Of a stretch of 64,000 nucleotides of DNA, positions 39,701-51,130 are shown piece after piece (positions within the stretch are counted from its first letter, which is position 1; each line of letters begins with the position of its first letter). Source of the stretch: Centropus unirufus (lineage: Eukaryota > Chordata > Aves > Cuculiformes > Centropidae). Both the position numbers and the translations under genes were made by a program. The stretch is from positions 312,640-376,639 of the forward strand of contig VYZI01000391.1 of NCBI GenBank assembly GCA_013397695.1, read 5' to 3'. Below the pieces are notes generated by a model. The model was not told the DNA's origin. It worked only from the letters and a program-made list of their open reading frames with translations, and ran no database searches.

Positions 39701-42700
39701 GACAAGTAGCAATAATAAGCTTACAAAATCCATTTAATTAATAGTACAGCCTAAGACAGAATGTCATAAACCTCAGAACTGGGTCTTTCCTCTGAATTGA
39801 TAGATAAAATGCAGAGCAAATACCCTCTGTCAGGAAAAAATACACTGAAGACATAAAGGGAATATGCAGAGTAAGAATTGACAAATATTGATCAAAGCTT
39901 TTACCTGGAAGCAGATGACTGTTTGGGAAATGTGAATGCTGGAAGGTTTGCCCCAGGCCAGTAACCTGTTCCCATCATTATTTCTCATGGGAAATATCTT
40001 GTTCCAGAGGATGAATACCCTGGAGCCCCCTCAGGTTTGCTTTTATGATCTAAAATAAAAATTTCATATGAATGTCTTTGCATTAGTAATATCAGTGACA
40101 CAAGTTCACCCATTCAAAATATGAGGTTTCTGGTGAAAAATATTACCAGAGAATAAGTCACTTTTCCTTACTTATAAAAAAAATAGCAAAATTGCTTGTA
40201 TCAAATAGAATGTTTAGACATTTCCAGAATCACTCTGGTGAGATAAGGGGATATGTTCTTGATTTTGCTTTGAAGTAAATGCGACCAGAATTTGGACCAC
40301 CCACTCAAAAAGTCTGGAATCCTGCTTCTATAAACTGAGCCTCAGAGAGCAAATAAGGCTACATTTTGCCTTGGAGACACAATTATGAACTAATTCCACT
40401 ATGCAACTTGAGGTCAAATAATCCTTTGCAATTTCAGTAAACGATCAGTTGGCTGCATGGGCTTACTTTCCTTGATCTTTCACAACTTCCCCGCAAAGAG
40501 CTGTGAACCTGCCGGTTCTTGCAAGCATACTGAAATATGGCTGGTGACAGTAAACTTAGATTAATCCTGACAGAAATATTCTGTTTGGGAACATAACTGA
40601 ATATGAATTTTTATTTTAATCCAAATTTTCCAGTGGAAATAATTTTTCATATAAAATCACCCCTTTTTTACACTCTTTTCAAATCTCATTATTTAAAACT
40701 AAATTAAAAAAAACCTCCAAGACACTACATTTAGTCTCAAAATATTATGTGAAGGGAATGGCCAAATGCTTTCACTTTGAAAATGCAAATACATTATCCA
40801 ATCTTTTTGCAGCCATGTTTTAGTAATTGATTTAATGATTTACTAAGTCTGTAGGTTCCACATATTGAGAATTTTGGTTTTAAACACTAAAATAATATTT
40901 TTAACCTGAATTTCAAGCATGCTTATGGCATATAAACCACTAAATCCTTAGGCACTATTAAGAAAGGGAAAAGGATGGAAGATCATAAAAAATCTTTTCA
41001 TCCTCTTTTAAAATTTCTCTCATTTGTTTGTTTATTCAGAATATGTTACTCTTTTCTTTCCATTAGGAAAAAGATAAAGTAGAATTCTCCACCTAACAAA
41101 AGTGAACAGAGAAGCCTAAAATCTTTTAAAACAATGAAAAAGTTGCCACAAAGAAAATAGAAATTAAAAAGGATATAAAAGCTGTTAGTACTTCATTTAA
41201 ATACTGTAAGCAAGTACAGCTAAGAAGTATTATTAGCAAAGGTAATGTTCGCCAAAAAAAGCAATATGCACTTTTTTAATAAGAATATACAATACATATT
41301 AAAATTACTATAAATTTGTAATGCATTAGGAAGCATTATATAAATGTTAATTTTTATGTCTGCTGTCGAAACATAGCCTTTCTCAAGCTAACTCTTTTAA
41401 ATACTTTCAACTTGAAACGAAAAAATCACGCCAGAGGTATTTATTGGTTAATATCAAGAAGTGGAAAATCATCCCTCCTCACTAGCTATTATGCATAATT
41501 AACTTTGAAGATTATTCTTTTTAAATAGCTCTGTTCTAGGATTTTATGTTTCTTTTGCCCTACTAAACCTGGATCATATACTGAATGTAATTAAAATATA
41601 ATATACTTCAAACTGAGACCAAACAACAGGAATTCTGTCACTGACAATGTGGTATGGTGTTATTCCTAACTGATGAGGCATTTTGTTTTAATTTCAAGGC
41701 ATCAGTATACAAGTGAAGCATGTTTTATGGGTAGTTGTGGAGAAGGAAATCTTCACTCTTTTCCCAGAACAGACATAACAGATAGAAATGCTGTACAAAC
41801 ATTTTCCACATAATCATGTTTCCCAACAGGACCACTTCTGGGCTGTGAAGTTTTGTCTTTTAGCCTCATTCAATTTTTATGCTTCTGTAGAGAAAGGTTG
41901 CCTGATGTATGCTCTGTACAAGTGAGGTCTCTTCCAGTTCAGATCAAATGCACCAGTTCCTGTGTCTCTTCACATTATAATGCCTCAGGCTCCCTCTTCC
42001 CACAAATCCTTCCTGAAGAGAGCATTGTAAAGAAAAATCTTTTTCTCTAGGATATTGAGCCTGTTTTGGTCCTGTTTCATTCTTACATTCTACTTAAATC
42101 TTCAAGTAAATTAATCTAGTTTAAGTAAATATTTTTAGATTGGACTATCTTGTCTGAAAATGAACAAGACTCTCTGCCGTGTTTACTATTTAATGTGTTA
42201 GCAGGGTTTAGCACCAGGTAGTTATCTCATAGTGATTACTTACCACTTGGTGATGAATGTAGATGATTGGACTTGGTTTCCTGTCCAGTGGACAAGGCAC
42301 TGTACTTTAATGATACTGTGATAGGACTCTGCTGTCTTCCTCTTTTGGAGGCCACTGAGGCATGTTCTAACATACACGAGAATGTGTATGTTTAATGGCT
42401 CTCAGACAATCTCTATTTTTTTCTGCTTAAATCATAAACATCACCAGCTGCATATAAGAAAAAGATCATTTACAGTATTAGGTAGCAACAGTGAGATACC
42501 AATCTGAATTCTCTTCTATCAGGGACTTTTTAATAACAGTGACTGCTCATTTTCTATATTACTCTCTTTTCAATTTCTATTTTTTATTTTCCTGGAATGG
42601 TAAATTTCTACATCCTCTACATTACCAGAAAAATACAGAAAATTTAACTGTAAAATTATAAGTAATGAAATAGTCCTGAAAATAAACCATGTTCTGGAAG

Positions 42701-44031
42701 AATACAATTTTCAAAATACAAATACTACTGAATAGACTGAATGACTTGGACTGCTAAAGATTTTCTTCACCTTTTGGTAAGTTCGGTGAATGTTTCCCAG
42801 TAGTCTCATGGGACCTAAATTAAGCCTAAAGAGAACAAAATATTAAATTCATTCTACCAGTTAGGTTTATTAGTCAGATTTCTGAATTCTTTACTACTGC
42901 TCAAAATTAAAGAAGGTCCACTGGTATGGAAATTGTGAATGCACTCTATGTTACGAGCAGGGCAGAGGCTAGAGTGCCATCTTTTACTTTTCCCAACTGA
43001 AAACTTATTCTATCCCTATAGGTGGAATACAATATCCACTGCCAAAAGCCCACACTATATATACTTTGGTGGTCCTTTCATTAGCATAAATGATGAGCCA
43101 GACTTGACCTTCAAAGGCCCCATGCAGTCAAGAGAGTAGAAAACTGGTGAGCTATGATACATTGGTTCCTCAGTTATCCAATTTTCTTCACAGCCCAGTC
43201 AACTGTCCACTCAGCACAGTACAGGTTAGCATATTTAGTAGGTAGGAGCTGATGGCCAAGGTTCATGGGACACCTAGAAGAGGGAGTCTTTGCTCCAAGG
43301 ACTATTCATGCACTATTGCATAGCACACAAATAATTTTGGAGTGGGGATAAAGATGTAGACCTCCTCTACCATTAGTCTGCAAGCAATTCTCCTGTCTTT
43401 TGCTGGTCATTGAGTCTCGAACCCTTCACAAAAAGCTTCCCCAGGTACCCTGAAGAGTAATCACTTGCCAAAATATAGCCTGAAAATTAAGGCCCAGATG
43501 TGGCCGTGGAAGTTTAAGTTAGATGGAAGCTCTCTAAGAGAAACAACTGAGCCTGTATTTCCCATATACTTAGCAAAAAATTTTTTAAAAAAATAAAAAG
43601 GTGAATATGAGTCATGCATCAGTCTGAAAAGGATTAGATTTGCAAACTCAAAACTTATCATTTCATGTCTGCTGAATGGGGAGTATCTGTTGATACAGTC
43701 AAGGGCTTCAGTACTTTTTCCTTCCTTGTGCCACTATAATCAATCACACAAGAAGAACTCTCCATAAAGTCTTCCTGTAAGCACAAACCTCCTCCAGGTT
43801 TCATTTCTCTGGGCAAAGAATAGAAAGGCATCCCACTGACCCTCTGTTCTTTAGGACCCTGAACACTATCTCTGTATCTACAAAAGCAGAATATAAACCC
43901 CCAGGAAAGCCTAATTTAAAAATGAAGGTCCTCTTGGACTCTGAGCACCAATTGATACCATTGATCAGGTTTTTAACTTTGTTACGTAAATTTGATACAT
44001 TTCTTGTCGATCCTTTTGCAAATGTGGGTCC
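36705..44031. other. non-coding DNA, no gene seen
   Basis: A long AT-rich stretch with A and T runs (37648-37658, 37919-37930, 38705-38712). Short open frames at 37154-37492, 37281-37598 and 38388-38678 have no recognisable products. No transposon was recognised. Confidence 0.55.
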
Positions 44032-44116
44032 AAGAACACAAGGATATCCAAGAATTCTGTTGCAGAGCCAGAAATTAAATATTGAACTCCTAAAACACAG
44101 TTTTGTAAACACTGGA
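44032..44116 (+). mobile_element. possible ancient MIR/L3-like repeat remnant
   Basis: The block acacaagga...ctgttgcagagccagaaatta...tgaactcctaa...cacagtt...gtaaacactgg resembles the conserved 3' part of amniote-wide ancient repeats (MIR and related). That part reads roughly gtggcagagccaggaattgaacccag, ctcctgac, cagtgctctaaccact. By eye, roughly two thirds of bases agree and gaps are needed. It lies inside a 145-codon plus-strand open frame (43922-44359), which argues against that frame being a gene. Confidence 0.4.
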
Positions 44117-45703
44117 TGTTTTAGGTGGAGAACTGAACACATGTTGTATTTTTTATTGATAGTAAAAATAGTTGTTAAAGGCTTTCAGGGATGCAGAGGA
44201 CTGTGCAGCATGCGTGTTGAGAGAGACTTTCTTTCAACTGAAAACCAATATTTCAGCCAAAGAAAAGGTTATTTAGCATGTTTTATGACTTTAGCTAATC
44301 TTAAAATTCAAACCAAAAATCTCTTTTTAAAATGCCAGAATATTTTGTTTGAAAATTGAAGTCTGAACTATTTGGACCTTTCCTTTTCTCCTTTTTTGCG
44401 TCTGTGAAACCACTTTAGAGCAGGAAGTTATACCCACAAACACTCTAATTTTCTGAAAAGTACTTCTTGTTTGTTTGTAGTTTGGTGTTCTCTAAAACTT
44501 CACTGTTCTGTGAGTTTAAAGATAGCTTCTTATGCATTGAACTATTGCTCTTCTCTAATAAGCTGTTGATACCATTCTTCCCAAAGAAGTTCAGCTGTGC
44601 TCACATTGCTAATATTGGCCTTAAACGCCTGTTAAATTTAAATTAAAGAAAGAGAAGATTTTAAAAATTAAAATAAAATCCATATTTAATGCACTTGAAA
44701 TTTTCTCAAGGAACCTTTATATTAAGACAAGATAGTTCCTTATATTTCTTTTCAAATCAATCCTAATCATAGCATCTGAAAGTATAGTTTTTTTGAACTC
44801 TTATTTCACACAGGAAGGGAGGAGGAGATCCTTGGTACTTCTTTCATGTGAATACAAATTTTGATCTAAATACATTTGTTTAAACAATTTTAGTGGAGTT
44901 TTTACTTCTTATATGTCATAAGAGGTATAGAAGAAAAATATTTGGATGGCAAGGAACTGGAAAAAAACCCCAAACATAAAGAAATGTCATTCTTACTGTG
45001 GAATATTCTAAGGTGAATTACTGGAGGTTTCAGGGAGTGGGAATTATAGTAGTACTTATGAACATTAAAAGTATAACATACTGCACTAAAAGGAGGACTT
45101 TAAAGTGCCTGTACTTTTAGGAAACCTTGATCTGGATATCAAAGGGATAATCTCAAAGGAAAAGTGTTTACTTTTATCTGAAATTCCTGGACCTAGTCAG
45201 AATTCAAGGGTACTTGCAGCTTCTGCTGATACTTCACTGTATTTGTAATTGAAGTTGTGTAATCAGGGCTCATAGCTTTTCACACAAAGTGATTTTTCAT
45301 TATTGTTCAAAGAATTCAAAGGGCAACATCTATCAGGCCGGCTTTGCTTTGGTGAAACCTGTTGTTTCTACCTGTATAACGAGCACCACGCATAGAGTGT
45401 CACTGCAGCAACAGATAGTGGTTGCGGGTCAGGAGTTTTATGATCATGTACCAAATTACTTTTTTATATTCAGCCCTGGAGCAATATGCCTTGTCGGTGT
45501 TTATCTCTGCCTTAGCAAAATATCGCCCCTAACATCTTCCAAAAACCACTGCAGTGATACCTTGTCTCTATCCCAAGCAGAAAAGCTCTCAAGCAATGCC
45601 ACCAGGGCAAAGAGCAATGTATGGATCTCTTAAGGAGACACCATGTGTTTATAATAATGTCTACACTTCTTATCTGTTAACATTGTGGATGAAAGCTATT
45701 ACT
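44117..45703. other. non-coding DNA, no gene seen
   Basis: The plus-strand frame at 45289-45633 (114 codons) has no domain, start context or splice support. AT-rich sequence fills the rest. Confidence 0.55.
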
Positions 45704-45751
45704 GAGAGAGCTCTGTCCCCATCAAAGATTTCTAGAGGAAGGAGCTCTCTC
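45704..45751. repeat. 10-bp perfect inverted repeat
   Basis: gagagagctc (45704-45713) and gagctctctc (45742-45751) are reverse complements separated by 28 bases. Each arm contains a GAGCTC palindrome. Possible hairpin of unknown role. Confidence 0.7.
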
Positions 45752-46205
45752 TTAAAACCTGAAAGATGCTGAATGAAATGAACTGCTGACTCTGAAACAT
45801 GCTGCTGAAGGAGAGGTGGTGTGTGCCAGAGGGAAATCTGCACTGGTGAAAGCTGGTGGAATCTGTTAGCTCCTATACCTGACTTGTCAAAATGTCACCT
45901 CAACCAAAGGCAACAGTCTGTGGTCCCAGGTTGACAACAGTTACATTCCAGGGAAGAAGGAAAAGAGGTCTGCAGAGGGGCTGCACCTGTCATAAGTGAG
46001 GCTCCTTCTCTGAAGTGCACGTACAAGTTCAACAGAAACCAGAGAGAAACTGTCCCCTCATGTCACACTGGCAAATGAATAGCCTTCAAATTACAGAGTT
46101 GAGTTACTAATGAACCTGAAAGCTAATTAACCTATTCCAAGCCTGGTAGAAAATATTATGTTTTGAGTTGTCCCTAGATGAATTCTTTTGGTGACTTTCT
46201 CTGCT

Positions 46206-46264
46206 GTAAGGGACGGTTACTTCACCTCTGCTTGAGCTTACTCATCTGTGTAATGAGATTGATG
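46206..46264 (-). mobile_element. possible MIR-like SINE remnant, antisense
   Basis: On the plus strand, ggttacttcacctctgcttg followed by agcttactcatctgtgtaatgagat resembles the complement of the MIR core (agttacttaacctctctgtgcctcagtttcctcatctgtaaaatggg). Spacing is kept and about 70% of bases agree by eye. The element would be sense on the minus strand. Its ends are not defined. Confidence 0.45.
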
Positions 46265-49200
46265 ACACATGGAAATATATCCCCCAGCAGCCTGGTAATG
46301 GTCTTTAAAAATGGCATAATGATTAAAAATGCTAATTATAATCATCACCATCACTGTGCCCACCCCAAGTAGTTATCACATTGCAGAAAAAATACTTTGA
46401 TTGGAATAACAGCACAATTCATTTATGAAGGGATGGTTTTCTACATATATCTGTCTTCTCCCAGTATATAAATACAAATATAAATACTAGGCTGGAGTTA
46501 TTCCATTTTTATCAAGTTTTAAATTGTAATGAACAAAAATACCATAAGTTCATTAATTTTTTAAAACAAAAGGAAGAATTAGATTACCTGCTTCACAGCC
46601 TTTCATGCTCCGGTAATAATTGCATACTGTGCAAACTTTCAGGTAAATAATATTTAGTTTAGCTTAATCATTTAGCTGTATAGTGAATCCATTTCAGCTC
46701 AAGAGAGAATAATTAAAATGCAGAGGCTGGGAATCCTAATGACACTATGAAAATTTTCCACATGTTCTTAAGCAATCACATTCAGAAAACCTATAAACTA
46801 CCATAATTTTGCTTCAGAGCCTGAATTTATTCCAATTTACAGGTGCCGAAGATGATCTTACAGTACATATGCAGTTCCTTCTTCTTTTGTGCTGTCATAC
46901 TCCTGTCCTAGAAAGGTGTGAAACTAAAATAATACTGTTGCTTTTGTAAGTTCAGAGGAATTCATAGCAGATTCAGTTGTGACTGAGAAGAATAAGCCTA
47001 CAGATGAGACCAGAATTGCACTGCCCTCACTACAGGCAAACCCTATGGCTGGAATAGCAGAGAATCCGAGAGTGTTCTAATTCATTAAACACATCAGGAC
47101 TGGGAAGGTTAAAACAGCCAGATGCACTTTGAGTAGCAAATGTAGGTTTACTGGGGGAAGCATGGCAGGGGTTGGAAAGCCATTGGCACTGCCCATTGCA
47201 GTAAAGAGACTGTGTCACAGGCAGTGACAAAGGGCTGCCATGCCAGCACTGAGCCCTTGCACCATGGGCACAGAGCAGCAGTGCCGCCTGCCCCTCTCAT
47301 TGCCTGCAAACAGGAAAAGCAAATGGGAGCATTTAGCTCGAAGTAGCTTTAGAAAAGCAGTTTAAACGAATGGGGGGTAAAATGCCTGGAGTCTAGCACA
47401 GGCAGTCCAGACTGCCAAGGAAAATGAAAAAACAAGGCTTCTGCTGTGCCTTTTGTCTTCTGCCTCAGTCCAGCCTTTAGCTTTCATAAGCATAATAAAC
47501 ACTCATTAAATCCTAATTAAAATTAAACTCTTCAACTCCTTCCTCACCATCCTGATTCTCCAGCCACCCAGCTCCCTCCAATGGATTTCAGCCCTTCCTG
47601 ATTCCTCCCTGCGTCCTCATCTTCTCCCGAACAATGCGAAAGACCCTGAAGGCTTTGCTGCCAACACCCCTCTCTAACACTTTTAATAATTTTCTCATGT
47701 TCTTGTATTTTTAGATGCCAAGTCAGAATTTTCACAGCACAATAAAAGAAAGCAATTTACAGCTTCATGTAGAAACATAGCCACTTCCAGTTCATTTGTT
47801 TTTCATCTTGATTATAAACGCATTTGTTGTCTCTCTGTAATTTATTCATTATCTTTAGTCAAGGAATGTGAAAGAGAGGGGTGGGAGAGGAGGAGGTAAG
47901 CGCACTTGTCAAAATGTGAAACAGATGCTCTAACAATGATGGGAGACAATTAATGTTCTCAGTAAGTACCAACAGGCAAGGTCCGTGGATTGCTTCAAAT
48001 TTTTGCAGCAAACAGCTTTCTTGAAAATGCAAATGCAAAGGCTTTATTTTCCAGGCACGTGAAAACATGTCTTGTTTGTAATGAGCTGTCCTAAGAAACT
48101 TCACATTGCTGCTTGAAAGTGTGGCTGTTCTGGTCATTCCTGGCCTAAATAATAACAAAGAGACGAAGAGGGAGCTGTGTGGCTGGTAACAGAACTAACG
48201 AACCTGTCACTGCTCCTTCCTTCTGGCTCAGACTCAGCATGCAAAGCAAAGTATTTAGCACGTGTTTAACCTTGAGTTATTCAAAGTCAATAGCACATAA
48301 GTACGCACTTAAAGCTGAGCGCATACTTTGTGATTGCCAGGGTAGACATTTGAGTAACAAAAATCTTTGCTGCACTGGGGGCTTTCATTTCTTGTGAAGA
48401 ATGACCATCATGAGATTTCCCTCAGGGAAAGGCCACTCATCTGGTCTACCATGCAGCACCAATAACAAAAAAAGAAAAAAATCAGTTCAGCCAAGGAGTT
48501 AGCATTAGACTTCATTCTGTATCATTTGGGGGAATGCAGCTGCAAAAGCCGGTTGCAATAAATAAATATAATAAGGCAGAAAAAAAAATCAATAACGAAT
48601 AGAAGTGATCTAATTACTAACATTTGTAATAATAGTTTTTTGTTCTATGCCACATGTAGCTTTCATCTTCTCTCTCTGCAGTCTGCCAATTTAATTTTCC
48701 CTTCTGCTGTTCTGTTATCTAAAATGATCAAACACCTACCATGCCCTGGGAAGTATATCAATTAAGAGCTACATTTAAATCTGCTCAAATGTGCCTGTCA
48801 CAAAGTTAATTGGAATAAACACATATTTGATACGATATTGTTTGAATTCTGCTCCAAGCCAGATTATCATCCATCACAAACTTTCTTTTTTACTAGTTTA
48901 TGTTCTTCCGCCTCTCACTTTTCCTCCTTTTATTCCATTATTGATCAAGTAATGATAGTAGACACCAACCTGAGAGATTCTTCCTCTTCTTCCATCCCTC
49001 TGTCCCCTTTCTATACACAGGACAGCTACTGAATCATGTGTAGTCTCTGGCACCCACACAGCCTGAGGAAAGGAATTTCTTCACCAGGGAGCCACAATCA
49101 GGCATTGTTTGGATTTACAAACCACATATGAGCCTCTCCAAAGGCCTGTTATACACAATATATGGCCATGATTTCTATCTCAAAAAAAAAAGAATAGCTC

Positions 49201-50985
49201 AACTTTACATGCCATACAAAACAAAAATTTTTCTTCTTTGTCTTAATACTCCTACCATAACAACCATAAACAGAAGAAAATATACACCAGCCGGATCACA
49301 TCATAACAAGTCGTTACTTAATGGCAGCCAGTAAATGCTCCCATTTTCTTTTCAGTTCAACATCTTAAATCTAGGTAGGCATCAACACTAGCAGAAAGCA
49401 AGCCTGTATAAGGTAGTCTGTGGCCACTATTTCATGAACTCTGTAGAGATTCAAAGTCAGTCGGTAAGAAAAGTTGATGAAGTTGATGCCTGCATCAACA
49501 GGAACACTAAAGTTTGATCAGCATGTAAATCGATCGCTGCTTGAGAAAAGCATGGCAAAACAGAAATCCTTGTCATTCTAATGCTACTGGGTGTTTAGTC
49601 TTGCGGGGGAAGTCCTAAGGTAACAAGATTAAGCTGATCTAAATAGAGCCAGCACGTTAATTCTCCTCTGGAATGAACCAGCTACCCAAACTGATGGCTG
49701 ATTAAACTGCGTTACTATCAGTGGATCTATATCATGACCAAGTTTGGTTCAGGGGATCTATTATTCCTTTAAATGCTGAGGTAAAACGTTTTTAACCATG
49801 TAGATTTGACTTCAAAATGTTTACGTGGAAGCCATCTAGGAACGGAAAGAGTATAGTTTTTCCTAGTCATCATGCCTATTCAGCATCCATGCATAGCATG
49901 CAATGTGAAATTACCAAAAAAATTCGCCTTGGTGTTCGTGAAGGACATAGTAATTCTACTAAAAACATGAAATGTGTATTTCTTCTCTAATGGTAAGTCA
50001 AGTATTGAGGTAATCTATTTTTCATTTTCTGCATACACATGTTTATTAGCAGAGTTAATAAGACAGTCTTTGTTAGAACATATTTTCAATTGTCAAAATC
50101 TAAGGATTAAAATTGCATTGCATGTCTAAACGGAATTACATTCCCATAAGATTTGCTATACCAAGTTAGTTACATGTTCCAGTAGGTCTGGTGCCCTGCC
50201 AGATAGCAATAAGTAAGTGGCAAATAAATAAAGTTTCAGAAAAATGTCTAATTCTAGGACACCATCTCAATCCAACATACATTATGTACCTTGATAATTG
50301 TTACAGTACAGCTGTGGAAGAAAACACTTCCTTCCAGCCTCTGTAGGCAATTAGTTTTTGCCCTGAAACCTGGCATTTGATTACCCTTATCTGCCAGGCT
50401 TAGCTGCAAACACCATTATCGGAGATTCTTTCAGGATTACAACAGTCTTATCACATCTCTGATTATGATAAGAAAACTCTAAAGCATTCAGAAACCTCCA
50501 TAGTAATCCAGATGAATTAGGTTTTGGTAATAAGAGCTCGCTAAAGGAAAGTGTTCTTCTACCCCCAAACACTCATAAATATGTGGACTCTAATAACTAA
50601 TTATCCTAGATTTTCAGGAGATTATTTTTCTGGGAACCTGTCAACAGCAATTTTCTTTTAGATCCAGTACTGACTTCTCAGATACAGTCAGTTCACGGTT
50701 TCCAGACATTTGCTAAATGCCTGGAGGAAGGTTTTTTTCTGTGATGTGTATCCCTCCTTCTGAACCAATTAACTGCTACAAATGTGGAAAATACCCATTT
50801 TGCCATGCTATTAAACTTTTCGAATCTTTCCATTTGGAAGATCAGAAACAATCCAATCAAAATGCTTGTCACCTGGCTTCTCCACGTGGCTTTTTGCAAT
50901 GCAATTCAATAAAAATATAATTTCCAACATGAAAATAAAAGTGGAAAATAATTATTGAATAGTGACCTGGACAGCCCTTTAATTA
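46265..50985. other. non-coding DNA, no gene seen; mixed composition
   Basis: No exon or transposon was recognised. A GC-richer patch lies at about 47150-47310. AT-rich stretches with many ATTA/TAAT cores occur at about 46650-46800 and 48600-48840. These are the kind of sequence seen in conserved non-coding regulatory elements, but conservation cannot be judged from one sequence. Confidence 0.45.
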
Positions 50986-51130
50986 GTGTTCGCTGTTCGC
51001 CAGAACACACCTGATTCGATTTTGTGCTGGATTTTTGCTCCTAAATGCGGCAAGTACTGTGGGCTCTACTGGAGAAGCTTTGGCCGAGGCAAAGAAGCAG
51101 AGGATTTTTTTTTTTTTTTTTTTTTTTTTT
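50986..51130 (+). other. small CpG cluster followed by a 26-T run
   Basis: Five CpGs fall within about 100 bases (50991-51087) of otherwise CpG-poor DNA. The segment opens with a GTGTTC/GAACAC hairpin (50986-50991 with 51003-51008) around a GTTCGCTGTTCGCC duplication. It ends in 26 uninterrupted T at 51105-51130, then accccacag. It may be a hypomethylated regulatory element or a retrocopy with its poly-A on the minus strand. A pol III unit ending in T is unlikely, because no A/B boxes matching consensus were found. Confidence 0.4.

Noticed and set aside
43922..44359. 145-codon plus-strand open frame
   Set aside because: About one frame of this length is expected by chance in 64 kb of such DNA. 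It overlaps a probable ancient repeat remnant and shows no domain.
50986..51130. Pol III small RNA gene ending in the T run
   Set aside because: No matching A-box/B-box pair or known small-RNA sequence. A 26-T run is far longer than a normal pol III terminator.
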